Assembly (NCBI GenBank): GCA_965237725.1
Contig: OZ250151.1
Coordinates: 2,356,001-2,420,000 of the forward strand
Direction: 5' to 3'
Length of the DNA: 64,000 nucleotides
Origin: G965237725 sp965237725
GTDB taxonomy: Bacteria > Pseudomonadota > Gammaproteobacteria > Arenicellales > Poriferihabitantaceae
Part shown: in pieces, positions 54,752-63,765 of the stretch
Position numbering within the stretch: the first letter of the stretch is position 1
Layout: each line of letters begins with the position of its first letter
The notes under the pieces: model-generated
Databases searched by the model: none
Told to the model about the DNA's origin: nothing
The model's input: the letters and a program-made list of their open reading frames with translations, nothing else
Position numbers and translations under genes: made by a program

Positions 54752-55807
54752 TTAAGCCTGTTTACGTCGCCTGGTCTTGCGCACCCCGCGGTCGCTTACC
54801 GCACCTGCCGCGATACTCAATTCACCGCGTAATTGCGCCTTTGCACCGGAAGAAACCTCCCCGAGTTTGGCTTCGATAGCCGCAAGATCCGGCACGGCCT
54901 GCTTTTCATGAGAATCCATCACGGCTCGCATTGCCCGAACATGATCCGGCGTCGTACCACAACAACCACCAATAATATTCGCGCCGGCATCCATGGCGAG
55001 TCGAACGTACTCTGACATGATTTGCGTTGTACCACTGTATACAATTTCCCCATTGATATATTCAGGCACGCCACAATTTGCCTTGGAAATAATGATGGTG
55101 TCGGCACCCCGTTTGGCTAGCGCACTGCGCATGTTAATCACCGCGGCAACCAGCTCCGATGCCCCAACTCCACAGTTCACTCCGATTGCAAAAGGCATGT
55201 GCTCCAGGTCCAGACTGACATTGACGATATCTGATGGCGATAGCCCCATCATGGTTCGTCCATTGGTGTCCACACTAAATGTTGCAACCGTGGTCAAGCC
55301 AACACGGGATGCGCCGATTACCGCAGCTTCTACTTCCTCCTTTGATGATATGGTTTCAATCCACAGCACATCTGCCCCGCCCGCTTTCAACGCCAACCCC
55401 TGTTCTTCAAAAGCATCTGCCGCATCAGCAATACTCAGATTTCCTATGGGTTCGAGTATCTCCCCGGTCGGTCCCATGGAACCGCCGACAACAATTTCAC
55501 GATTCGCTTTATCAACCTGCTGCCTGGCGATTTGCACAGCCTTCATATTTAGTTCCGACACCCGATCCTCGGCATCATGCAGTTTCAGTCGGTAGCGGGT
55601 TCCGCCAAAAGTATTGGTCAGAATAATATCCGAACCGGCGTCGATGAAGCTCTGGTAATGTCGGGCAATACGGTCGGGGTGAATGTCATTCCATAGTTCT
55701 GGGGAATCACCTGTTTGCAAACCCATTTTGAACAGGTTTGATCCCGTCGCACCATCGGCTAGCAACACACCCTTTTGGTTTAGCAGTTTTTGCAGCAGTC
55801 CTGACAT
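54752..55807 (-). CDS. Betaine/homocysteine S-methyltransferase family protein
   Basis: A 351-residue zinc methyltransferase: LLADGATGSNLFKMG and ILTNTFGGTR at the start, AIGVNCGVGASEL with the first zinc Cys and IIGGCCGTTPDHVRAM with the other two. All three ligands are present, unlike the relative at 17870. The tail is basic (RGVRKTRRRKQA). Likely transfers a methyl group from betaine or a related donor to homocysteine; it may also resemble the N-terminal half of MetH, but no cobalamin domain follows. Confidence 0.9.
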   Translation of the reverse strand: MSGLLQKLLNQKGVLLADGATGSNLFKMGLQTGDSPELWNDIHPDRIARHYQSFIDAGSDIILTNTFGGTRYRLKLHDAEDRVSELNMKAVQIARQQVDKANREIVVGGSMGPTGEILEPIGNLSIADAADAFEEQGLALKAGGADVLWIETISSKEEVEAAVIGASRVGLTTVATFSVDTNGRTMMGLSPSDIVNVSLDLEHMPFAIGVNCGVGASELVAAVINMRSALAKRGADTIIISKANCGVPEYINGEIVYSGTTQIMSEYVRLAMDAGANIIGGCCGTTPDHVRAMRAVMDSHEKQAVPDLAAIEAKLGEVSSGAKAQLRGELSIAAGAVSDRGVRKTRRRKQA

Positions 55808-56209
55808 ATTTATTAGAGATTCCAGACAAATTTAATCGATGGATTGGGATATATCATATAAAGATTTCTTTATGTTATATATTTTACGCTTCAGTATAGA
55901 AGGAGCCAAATAGTTTTGTTCGGAAACTCAAAATACCAAGAATAATCTACAGTATATGGGGTATCTGTAGATAAAACCCTATTAAAACTGCAAATTTACA
56001 AACTAATGTTCTTTCTATATCAGATTTTTAAAATTATATTCTTTTGGTCCGAAACATTTTTTTCGACCCTAAATCATTCCGTCGAATGATTGCAATGCCA
56101 GGGAAACGGCAATGCCCACCCATACTCTCATAGTACTCAGAATAGTTGTTCTGTGCCTTTTTCAACAATTCCATTAAACTACCAATCCGGTAAAATTTCC
56201 ACAGTTTGA
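55808..56209. other. AT-rich intergenic stretch, nothing recognised
   Basis: About 400 bp between two divergent genes. It must hold the promoters for both, but no feature could be singled out with confidence. Confidence 0.4.
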
Positions 56210-56653
56210 ATGGTTATCATAAATAAATGCCAGAAAAGTTTCCTATCTAGTCCCAGAATTCTTGGGCTGATTTTATTTCTTAGTATGTCCGGTGTACATG
56301 CCGAGGTTGTGGACATCGACACCAACCAACTTCAAGATTTAATCGATCAGGGTGTGACGGTGATCGATGTAAGAACAGAAGATGAATGGACCCAAACCGG
56401 AATCATCGAAGACAGTATCCCTTTAACCTTTTTTGATCAATACGGCGCCTTCGATAGCGCGAACTGGTTTACACAACTGGTCGCCAAGGTGGATCAAGGA
56501 AAACCCGTGGCATTGATTTGTCACGCCGGCGTTCGATCGCAATGGGTTGCTAACTGGATGGATGAAAACAGTGGATTTGATACGCTATATAACGTAACCG
56601 ATGGCATGGCGGGCTGGATCACCCAGGGAATGGCCGTGACTAAACCAGATTAG
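56210..56653 (+). CDS. Exported rhodanese-like protein
   Basis: A 147-residue protein with a signal peptide (ILGLILFLSMSGVHA) followed by one rhodanese domain. IDVRTEDEWTQTGII is the CH2A-type motif and ALICHAGVRSQWVANWM carries the active-site Cys in CHAGVRS. Probably a periplasmic sulfur-transfer or thiol protein. ATG at 56210. Confidence 0.87.
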   Translation: MVIINKCQKSFLSSPRILGLILFLSMSGVHAEVVDIDTNQLQDLIDQGVTVIDVRTEDEWTQTGIIEDSIPLTFFDQYGAFDSANWFTQLVAKVDQGKPVALICHAGVRSQWVANWMDENSGFDTLYNVTDGMAGWITQGMAVTKPD

Positions 56654-56820
56654 ATATTACCTCGTCATCCCGGAACGCTGGAAGGGTATCCGGGATCCAT
56701 GTTTGGTGCTGAGAACTTGTCAAGATTTGGCCTTATTGTTGGTTAGATCCTTTCCTTCACTACGTTCAGGACGATGCGCTTTGCTCAGGACAGGTGGATT
56801 CAGGACATTCCTTCGGAATT

Positions 56821-57080
56821 GTTCGTATCATCCCTGATACTCACCCCGTTGGGGCTACGCGAAATTCTGTTCTCGGCAGAATTTTGTTCGTATCATCCCT
56901 GATACTCACCCCATTGGGGCTACGCGAAATTCTGCTCCCGGCAGAATTTTGTTCGTATCATCCCTGATACTCACCCCGTTGGGGCTACGCGAAATTCTGT
57001 TCTCGGCAGAATTTTGTTCGTATCATCCCTGATACTCACCCCATTGGGGCTACGCGAAATTCTGCTCCCGGCAGAATTTT
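56821..57080. repeat. Four tandem 65-bp units, each with three hairpins
   Basis: Units start at 56821, 56886, 56951 and 57016, exact 65-bp period. Units 1 and 3 are alike and units 2 and 4 are alike (G/A and TT/CC changes), so a 130-bp pair was duplicated. Each unit holds GTATCA-TCCC-TGATAC, CCCC-(G/A)TT-GGGG and AAATTCTG-7 nt-CAGAATTT. The rest of the 56654..57268 interval has a REP-like fragment (GTCATCCCGGAA) and, near 57200, AAGGGACCTCTGAACAA, like the MITE end at 61745. Confidence 0.93.
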
Positions 57081-57268
57081 CCGGAATGACGGTGTTTTGT
57101 GTAAAAGAATAACTAATAAAAGAGTAGCGTAGTCCGGACAACACGATCCATATCCATGACGGTGGTATAGCCGGCGTAGAAGCCGCGCGTTTAATTAACT
57201 AAGGGACCTCTGAACAAGTCTGGGCGAATCAAATTGAGAATCCGCTTTGCAGAAGCTTTATCTGCAGA

Positions 57269-57424
57269 CTATTTAATTTTGGCTTCCTTGTAAATCACAT
57301 GCTTGCGAACCACTGGATCATATTTTTTCATTTCCAATTTTTCGGTCATGGTTCGCTTATTTTTAGTCGTGGTATAGTAATGACCTGTACCCGCACTTGA
57401 AACCAGTTTTATTTTATCTCGCAT
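57269..57424 (-). CDS. rpmG: 50S ribosomal protein L33
   Basis: A 51-residue protein: MRDKIKLVSSAGTGHYYTTT, TKNKR and LEMKKYDPVVRKHVIYKEAK are typical L33. It lies 14 bp downstream of rpmB on the same strand, the usual order. This is the Cys-free form, so its expression would not depend on zinc. Confidence 0.96.
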   Translation of the reverse strand: MRDKIKLVSSAGTGHYYTTTKNKRTMTEKLEMKKYDPVVRKHVIYKEAKIK

Positions 57425-57438
57425 CTGTATTTAACCTC

Positions 57439-57675
57439 TTATACCGCTTCGCCACGACTACGAATTTCGCTAAGGACGACATCGATACCCTTTTTGTCGA
57501 TCAATCTTAAACCCGAGGTGGATACACGGAGTCTTACCCAACGGTTCTCACTTTCGACCCAAAATCGGCGGCTGTGCAGATTGGGCAGGAATTTACGTTT
57601 GGTTTTATTGTGCGCATGGGAAACGTTATTACCTGCAATGGTACGTTTTCCGGTAACTTGACATACTCTTGACAT
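57439..57675 (-). CDS. rpmB: 50S ribosomal protein L28
   Basis: A 78-residue protein, normal length: MSRVCQVTGKRTIAGNNVSH at the start, KTKRKFLPNLH and the basic central segment, then RVSTSGLRLIDKKGID. First gene of the rpmB-rpmG operon. Confidence 0.97.
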   Translation of the reverse strand: MSRVCQVTGKRTIAGNNVSHAHNKTKRKFLPNLHSRRFWVESENRWVRLRVSTSGLRLIDKKGIDVVLSEIRSRGEAV

Positions 57676-57868
57676 GGGATTGCCTTAATTTTCTTAAAAT
57701 CTGCAAAACGGGGCGCGATTTATACCAGAAAACGCATGTGATGTGTAGGGGGCTGTGCAGATAAAATTGAAATATTGCCGATTTCCAGATTCGAGGCCAG
57801 GATCAACATGATTTGGTATATTAAACCCCAATTTTATCAACCCGCTATCCCATCCCGCTATCCATGCC

Positions 57869-58420
57869 ATGTCTCCGCTGAAAAACTCTAAATCTGCTTT
57901 CGGCCTGGTTACCATTATCCTGCACTGGGCCATGGCTTTAATCATTATCGGCCAGTTTTCCTTAGGGCTGTACATGTTATCCCTTGATTACTACGATCCA
58001 AATTATCATAGCCTGCCCCATTACCACAAAAGTATCGGCGTTATATTCGCGGCATTACTGTTGTTCAGAATTTTCTGGATGGTGATCAATCCCAAACCGG
58101 GTCCGGTCGCTGGCGTATCTTATCTTGAACACCGCCTGGGGCGAATTGTTCAGATAACTATGCTGACCCTGCTGGTTTGCGTGGTTTGCCTGGGGTATTT
58201 AATCTCTACCGCAAAAGGGGACAGTATTGCCATATTTAACTGGTTCGAAATTCCGGCCACCATTACTTCAATCGAGGACCAGGAAGACTGGGCTGGCGAG
58301 CGTCATTACTGGATAGCACTCACAGTAATCGTCCTGGCCGGGGTCCACACCCTGGCCGCACTGAAACATCATTTCATAAACAAGGACACCACATTGATAC
58401 GGATGATGGGTAAAAAATAA
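57869..58420 (+). CDS. Cytochrome b561-family membrane protein
   Basis: A 183-residue protein with four hydrophobic segments and the His ligands of diheme b561: ILHWAMALIII, LPHYHKSIGVIFA and HYWIALTVIVLAGVHTLAALKHHF. It likely moves electrons between a quinone or superoxide and a periplasmic partner in the inner membrane. ATG at 57869; 193 bp from the divergent rpmB. Confidence 0.9.
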   Translation: MSPLKNSKSAFGLVTIILHWAMALIIIGQFSLGLYMLSLDYYDPNYHSLPHYHKSIGVIFAALLLFRIFWMVINPKPGPVAGVSYLEHRLGRIVQITMLTLLVCVVCLGYLISTAKGDSIAIFNWFEIPATITSIEDQEDWAGERHYWIALTVIVLAGVHTLAALKHHFINKDTTLIRMMGKK

Positions 58421-58444
58421 AAACCATCAGCTCCCCTGCGCGCT

Positions 58445-58933
58445 CTAAAAACTAAACTCGGCAACTTCGATCTGCTGCACTGTCTGGTCAAATTTGGCCC
58501 ACAAACTGGCATAAGTCTGGCCGCAAATTGGGTGGGCTCTGTCAGGATACAAATCAGATAACGGCTTCAGGACATAGGCATATTTGCAAATCTCGTCCCG
58601 TGGAATATTAAAACCCTCGTTTCTAAGATCATTGTCACCAAACAACAGTACATCGATATCCAGAATTCGGCTATCAAATGATTTTTTCCCACGGACTCGC
58701 CCGGAAATCCGTTCAACTTCCCGAACATACGCCCGAACCTCAATCAGCGTATCCGCGGAATCAAATCCGACTACCATATTCAGAAATGACGGTCCGCTAA
58801 AACCAACGGAATCGGCTTCATAGACCTGGGACATATCAAGCTCCCCGAATCTTTCCTGGATTTCAGCAACAGCGAAGCGGATGTTTTTTTCGCGATCAAT
58901 ATTACTACCCAGACTCAATACCACATGAGTCAA
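58445..58933 (-). CDS. folK: 6-hydroxymethyl-7,8-dihydropterin pyrophosphokinase
   Basis: A 162-residue HPPK. VVLSLGSNIDREKNI at the start, SFDSRILDIDVLLFGD with the Mg-binding Asp pair and IPRDEICKYAYVLKPLSDL. It makes the pyrophosphate intermediate of folate synthesis. Its ATG overlaps the folB stop by 4 bp, so the two genes form a translationally coupled unit. Confidence 0.95.
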   Translation of the reverse strand: MTHVVLSLGSNIDREKNIRFAVAEIQERFGELDMSQVYEADSVGFSGPSFLNMVVGFDSADTLIEVRAYVREVERISGRVRGKKSFDSRILDIDVLLFGDNDLRNEGFNIPRDEICKYAYVLKPLSDLYPDRAHPICGQTYASLWAKFDQTVQQIEVAEFSF

Positions 58934-59286
58934 GTTTTTTTGCCTCGTTCAATAATCACCCCGACATCTCCTGCCCCGCGCACCGCGCCAAATTTATTTA
59001 TTCTCACCCGACACCATTTAATCGAAAATTCTTCCAACAGGATTTTTGCAATTTCTTCTGCGAGTTTCTCCACCAGAGCAAATCGGGACTCCGTTACAAA
59101 TGACGCGACGCGCTTGGATACATCTTTATAACTCAAGGTATCATCCAAATTGTCGCTGAGCGCCGAAGGCACGATATCAAATCCCATATCCAGATCAATG
59201 GTTATAGACTGGGTGATTTGTCTTTCCCAATCCCAGACACCGATAACGCAATCAACTTTTAGATCATGAAGGTAAATAATGTCCAT
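58930..59286 (-). CDS. folB: Dihydroneopterin aldolase
   Basis: A 118-residue FolB: MDIIYLHDLKVDCVIGVWDW with the conserved Glu in WERQI, LAEEIAKILLEEF and the catalytic Lys in INKFGAVRGA. It produces hydroxymethyl-dihydropterin for FolK. Divergent from plsY, 52 bp apart, as in Pseudomonas. Confidence 0.95.
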   Translation of the reverse strand: MDIIYLHDLKVDCVIGVWDWERQITQSITIDLDMGFDIVPSALSDNLDDTLSYKDVSKRVASFVTESRFALVEKLAEEIAKILLEEFSIKWCRVRINKFGAVRGAGDVGVIIERGKKT

Positions 59287-59338
59287 TAGATAGTTTAAAA
59301 TTTAACGATTCAGAAATTAACCTATTGTAGCGTAACCC

Positions 59339-59923
59339 ATGTTAAATCTAGCTCTGCCTGTATTCGCATATCTGTTCGGATCTATATCGTCTGCAATTAT
59401 CGTATCGAAGATCATGGCCCTACCCGACCCTCGCAACAGCGGCTCGAACAATCCAGGCGCCACCAACGTATTACGTCTGGGCGGAAAAAAAGCGGCGGCA
59501 ATCGCCCTGGCAGGGGATATTCTCAAGGGCTTAATCCCGGTCGTGGTGGCCAAAGCCCTGACCACTGATCCGATGATCATTGCTCTGGTCGCTGGTGCCG
59601 CATTTCTGGGCCACCTGTATCCGATATTTTTTGGTTTTAAAGGCGGCAAGGGGGTGGCAACCGCTGCAGGGGTTTTTCTGGGATTAAACTGGGCCATTGC
59701 ATTGGGATTGTTCGTCGTGTGGTTGATTATTGCCGTAGCATTTCGTTTTTCTTCTCTGGCCGCACTGATTGCTGCGGCCAGTGCACCACTATTTACACTC
59801 TGGCTGAATCCACAAATCCCTTATTTATTCATGGCCACCGTTGTATCCCTGCTTTTGATCTGGCGACATAGAAAAAATATCAGCCGGTTATTATCTGGGG
59901 AAGAAAGTAAAATTGGGGGTTAG
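59339..59923 (+). CDS. plsY: Acyl-phosphate glycerol-3-phosphate acyltransferase
   Basis: A 194-residue inner-membrane protein with about five segments. Conserved loops: FGSISSAIIVSKI, GSNNPGATNVLRLGGKK and GHLYPIFFGFKGGKGVATAAG, then WRHRKNISRLLSGEE. It makes lysophosphatidic acid, the first step of phospholipid assembly. Confidence 0.96.
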   Translation: MLNLALPVFAYLFGSISSAIIVSKIMALPDPRNSGSNNPGATNVLRLGGKKAAAIALAGDILKGLIPVVVAKALTTDPMIIALVAGAAFLGHLYPIFFGFKGGKGVATAAGVFLGLNWAIALGLFVVWLIIAVAFRFSSLAALIAAASAPLFTLWLNPQIPYLFMATVVSLLLIWRHRKNISRLLSGEESKIGG

Positions 59924-60086
59924 ACTTAAAACACCAGGCGTAAACTTTCACGCCCAGTTTTTGTTTCCATTGTCTTAGATTATCTAAGTAGTACTGATAA
60001 TCCCGATCTTCTACGAACACCGCTTTTCGGTTGTAGCCCCTTTGTACGATATGGTGCGGTAAATTCGGTGCGATCAACCGGGCCAT
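59924..60086 (-). pseudogene. REP-associated tyrosine transposase (RAYT) fragment
   Basis: The first 54 codons from ATG 60086 (MARLIAPNLPHHIVQRGYNR, then KQKLGVKVYAWCF) match the N-terminal part of RAYT/Y1 transposases, with the HHIVQRG segment. The open frame continues into plsY but homology stops before it. The C-terminal catalytic half is missing. Confidence 0.85.
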
Positions 60087-60398
60087 TCTTGGCCTCCTTG
60101 CTCTCCATTGCTATAGACCACAACATTATATCCTCAAATTCAAGCCGTTCATCAATTCATTGAGATTGGTGCACCCTGTTCACTGAGTAAATCCACAAAT
60201 CTACGATAAATAAACTGTCCCCTTTTTCCTCTTTTTCCTGTGGTATATTGGAAACTGTGGTTCACCATGGGCTCGAAATTGTTATACTAATTAAATATAA
60301 TAAATCGAACCTAGTCTTACAAAGGGTGCAATGACGCTTCATATTGATTCGCTAACTAATTCAACCCCGAAACAACCTGTAAGAATGATATCAATATA
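60087..60398. other. Intergenic stretch with RAYT-type sequence
   Basis: Apart from a short AAACTGTCCCC-type motif of the kind that flanks RAYT genes, nothing was recognised. The promoter of the following exported-protein gene should be here. Confidence 0.4.
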
Positions 60399-61442
60399 AT
60401 GAACACCGTAAAATGCTTACTGGGTGCTGGACTTTGCCTGTATTCATTGGTACTCCATGCTCAAACAAACGTCCTGGGAAATCTTGATGTTGGCGATTTC
60501 TTGAGCACAAGAGCATGCCCATCTAATCATATTCTGATCGGGTTCGAAGTAAGGTGGGGGGCCACTGGCATAGGGCAAGTGCGGGGAAACTGTCGACAAT
60601 TCAACCAGAACAATCAGTGGGCAGGAACAAGTATCATGACCAAGTGGACGTCAATATCGGGCTCTGGTAGTTATACCACTACCCATGAGTCTACACTTTG
60701 CCCTGCTGATCAAGCGGTGACTGGCATTATAGGTGCTGTCGAAGGTACTACCTCCGCGAACATCAATAACCTGGGTTTACTTTGTCGCCAAGTCAGTAGC
60801 ACAGGTGTAGCTACTGGAGTAACTGAAACAGCCCCCAATGTTGGAGCTAGCGGTGGCACCGGCACCGATCCGTTTCCCTGTCCAGACGATACCTTGGCAA
60901 CGGGCATCATTGCTAAATCACGTCAACAACTACATGGAATTCGTCTCGAATGTGCGGTAGGCGGGCTTCAGGCGAATGTTGTGCGTAAATATTCTATCAG
61001 AGGCGTGTTGCGAGTCGGCAACGTTGTTAAACGCGCGATAGAACAGGGTTTCCAATTCGACGCAATTAGACTGCCTCACTCCTCAGAAGGCTCAAATTGT
61101 GATATTACCTACCAACGCTCTGGCGTTAGATTGATTACGGATATTCCACAGTCAACTGCTGTAATATTATCGGCACGGGTAAAATGCGAATTCCGTTTAT
61201 TCAAGGGGAACATTTCTTTGGCCCCTGGTTGGAGCCTCGTCTCCGCGAGCTTCTCATATGAAGATGGGCCGGATCCCGGACCATGTGATAGAAGTTTCGG
61301 TAATACAATCTTAAACGATGATGATGACCCGTTTTTTTCTATTATTTATGAGTGCCACTCACCGAATGAGGAGTATCTAATGTCGGGCCTAGTGTTTGTG
61401 GGACCCGACGGCGGAGAATGGCAAGATGCGTTTGCTGAATAA
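60399..61442 (+). CDS. Exported protein with a repeated CP..xxGxx..LxC motif
   Basis: A 347-residue protein with a signal peptide (KCLLGAGLCLYSLVLHAQ). Three segments share a pattern: CPSNHILIGFEVRWG..GQVRGNC, CPADQAVTGIIGAV...NNLGLLC and CPDDTLATGIIAKS...GIRLEC. This looks like a small beta-repeat (each with a Cys pair) seen in some secreted bacterial proteins with lectin-like folds. The C-terminal 120 residues differ and are Cys-containing. Function unknown. Confidence 0.7.
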   Translation: MNTVKCLLGAGLCLYSLVLHAQTNVLGNLDVGDFLSTRACPSNHILIGFEVRWGATGIGQVRGNCRQFNQNNQWAGTSIMTKWTSISGSGSYTTTHESTLCPADQAVTGIIGAVEGTTSANINNLGLLCRQVSSTGVATGVTETAPNVGASGGTGTDPFPCPDDTLATGIIAKSRQQLHGIRLECAVGGLQANVVRKYSIRGVLRVGNVVKRAIEQGFQFDAIRLPHSSEGSNCDITYQRSGVRLITDIPQSTAVILSARVKCEFRLFKGNISLAPGWSLVSASFSYEDGPDPGPCDRSFGNTILNDDDDPFFSIIYECHSPNEEYLMSGLVFVGPDGGEWQDAFAE

Positions 61443-61744
61443 CTAAGACAAGCGATCTTATTAATAGAGCTTTGAGTGGTGAACGACCTAAGCTCAAGAT
61501 TTCTCAAAATACCACAATGGGCAATGAGTACGCATTCCACCTCAAGGAAACTGTTGAATACAATCGATGTCGGCAATGAAGTGTTCACCGGACGCTCAAT
61601 GCAGACCTTTTGACCCGCCACCTACAACCGCTTTTGGTCGTTAACTGCCCTCGTGTGAGTTCACCGCTTGAATTCACCGCAAACAAGGGACAGTCAATGT
61701 ACCAAAATATTTGAACTAGCCTGATTAATTTGTACGATCAAGTC
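61443..61744. other. Intergenic stretch, nothing recognised
   Basis: No gene, RNA or repeat was identified between the exported-protein gene and the MITE-like element. Confidence 0.4.
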
Positions 61745-61927
61745 TAAGGAACCTCTGATCAAAACATGAACAGTCAATTTGCGTTTAAAATGATCAATTT
61801 CTGCGTTGCAAAACTTCGCAATAGCCGTGCTATTGTGTGCGTTTCGCGCCTTGAACTTGATCATTTTCCCAGTGCCATTTATAAGTGGCAACTTGATCTG
61901 CCCAGTTTTAATCAGAGGCTCCCTAAG
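61745..61927. mobile_element. MITE-like element (183 bp)
   Basis: Ends are imperfect inverted repeats: CTAAGGAACCTCTGATCAAA on the left and, inverted, CTTAGGGAGCCTCTGATTAA on the right. Inside are a second inverted pair around AAATGATCAA/TTGATCATTT. It has no coding capacity. Single ends of the same type occur at 46993 (CTAAGGAGCCTCTGATTA) and near 57200. Confidence 0.75.
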
Positions 61928-61937
61928 TATTAACATT

Positions 61938-62978
61938 TTATGCGTCGATATCTTCGAGACTCCATCTCGGTCGAACTTCGAAGGACAAATCATTTTCCAT
62001 GTTGTTAACGTCGCCCATTTTTTTCTTGCTCATTTGTTTTAGACGAAAGTGCCCGGCATAGGCAATCATCGCGCCATTGTCAGTGCAAAACTCGGGACGA
62101 GGATAGAACACTTCAGCACCCAAGTTTTCTGTCATCTGAGACAGCGTTGTTCTTAGACGTTGATTTGCACCTACGCCGCCGGCAATAACCAGTCGACAGC
62201 CGCCACACTGAAGTAATGCCCGCCGACACTTGATTTCCAGGGTTTCTACTACCGCAAGCTCAAATGCCAGCGCAATATCGGCAATAGTTTGCTCATCAAG
62301 ATCATGGTTATTTGCAGTGGTCAGGGTATGGGTTTTGAGACCGCTAAAGCTAAAATCTAGCCCGGGCCGGTTGGTCATCGGTCGAGGGAATTTGAATCGA
62401 CCCGAATCACCATTTATCGCCACCCTGGCGATGGCCGGGCCACCAGGATAACCCAGGCCAAGGAGTTTGGCGGTTTTATCGAACGCTTCTCCCGCCGCAT
62501 CATCCAAAGACTGACCGAGGATTTTATAGTTGCCAGGAGAGGCTACATCCACCAACAGGGTATGCCCGCCAGACACCAGTAATGCCACAAACGGATATTC
62601 CGGCGGGTTGGTTTCCAACATGGGCGCGAGCAAATGTCCCTCCATATGATGCACACCGATTCCGGGTACATTCCATGCATGAGCCAGGCTTTTACCCAGC
62701 GATGCACCAACCAGCAATGCCCCGGCCAGGCCTGGGCCTGCGGTAAAGGCCACACCATCCGGTATGACATGGTTATTCGACGGATCCTGGATAACACTGT
62801 CAATCAGCGGCAATAAAGCCCGGATGTGGTCCCGGGCCGCAAGCTCGGGCACAACCCCGCCGTATTGCTGGTGCAAGTCAATCTGGGAGGACAGGCGGTG
62901 TACAACAAGCCCACATTCGCTGTCATAAATGGCCGCAGCGGTATCGTCGCAGGATGTTTCAACTCCTAAAATTCGCAT
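61938..62978 (-). CDS. tsaD: tRNA N6-threonylcarbamoyladenosine transferase
   Basis: A 346-residue ASKHA-fold enzyme. RILGVETSCDDTAAAIYD at the start, metal-binding His in GVHHMEGHLLAP, VSGGHTLLV, GYPGGPAIA and VAGGVGANQRLR. With TsaB/E it adds the t6A group to A37 of ANN-decoding tRNAs. ATG at 62978 chosen over an adjacent TTG. It is separated from rpsU/dnaG, its frequent neighbours. Confidence 0.96.
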   Translation of the reverse strand: MRILGVETSCDDTAAAIYDSECGLVVHRLSSQIDLHQQYGGVVPELAARDHIRALLPLIDSVIQDPSNNHVIPDGVAFTAGPGLAGALLVGASLGKSLAHAWNVPGIGVHHMEGHLLAPMLETNPPEYPFVALLVSGGHTLLVDVASPGNYKILGQSLDDAAGEAFDKTAKLLGLGYPGGPAIARVAINGDSGRFKFPRPMTNRPGLDFSFSGLKTHTLTTANNHDLDEQTIADIALAFELAVVETLEIKCRRALLQCGGCRLVIAGGVGANQRLRTTLSQMTENLGAEVFYPRPEFCTDNGAMIAYAGHFRLKQMSKKKMGDVNNMENDLSFEVRPRWSLEDIDA

Positions 62979-63067
62979 CAATGGATTCTACATCACTAGG
63001 ATTGCCTTATAATAAAAGCGAATTTATTTTTGGGTTTTAACTTGATATTTAATTTGATTTTATAGGC

Positions 63068-63757
63068 ATGGCAACGATTGAAGATTTTCCCGACGTTAAA
63101 TACGCAACGGATGATGGCTTGCTCGCCCTTGGCGGCGATCTCAGCCCCAATCGTCTGATCAGTGCCTATAAAAAGGGAATTTTTCCCTGGTACAACCCGG
63201 GGGAACCGATCCTGTGGTGGTCGCCAGACCCGCGATGTGTATTGCTACCCAAACAATACAAGCCCTCCCGAAGCCTTAAACGCTCAATCAGGAAGAACCA
63301 ATTCAAGTTCACCTTCGATCAGGCGTTTGAACATGTAATCGATCAATGTGCCGCGCCGCGGGAAAAGGAGTCGGGCACGTGGATTACCCGAGATATGCGA
63401 GACGCTTATACTTCGCTGCATAAACTGGGTCATGCCCATTCAATTGAAACATGGAAGGATGACGTTCTGGTTGGCGGGTTGTATGGCATTGCCCTGGGTC
63501 GGGTATTTTTTGGTGAAAGCATGTTTAGCCGAGTTAGTGATGCATCTAAAGCAGCTCTGTACTATCTGGTCACCAGTCTGATAGATCGGGGATATCAGCT
63601 GATTGATTGTCAGATCACATCGCCTCATCTGTTAAGCTTGGGCGCCATAGAAATTTCTCGCACAGAATTTCTTAAACGGCTAGAATCTGCACTATCACAT
63701 ACCGAAAAACAGGGGCCCTGGACTCATTTAAAAATAGAATTAACCACCAATAATTAA
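63068..63757 (+). CDS. aat: Leucyl/phenylalanyl-tRNA-protein transferase
   Basis: A 229-residue Aat protein: GLLALGGDLSPNRLISAYKKG, GIFPWYNPGEPILWWSPDPR, WITRDMRDAYTSLHKLGHAHS, ESMFSRVSDASKAALYYL and IDCQITSPHLLSLGA. It adds Leu or Phe to N-terminal Arg/Lys of substrates for ClpAP. Followed 8 bp later by bpt. Confidence 0.96.
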   Translation: MATIEDFPDVKYATDDGLLALGGDLSPNRLISAYKKGIFPWYNPGEPILWWSPDPRCVLLPKQYKPSRSLKRSIRKNQFKFTFDQAFEHVIDQCAAPREKESGTWITRDMRDAYTSLHKLGHAHSIETWKDDVLVGGLYGIALGRVFFGESMFSRVSDASKAALYYLVTSLIDRGYQLIDCQITSPHLLSLGAIEISRTEFLKRLESALSHTEKQGPWTHLKIELTTNN

Positions 63758-63765
63758 CAAGAATT

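Noticed and set aside
56821..57080. CRISPR array
   Set aside because: The 65-bp units abut with no unique spacers, and no cas genes are nearby.
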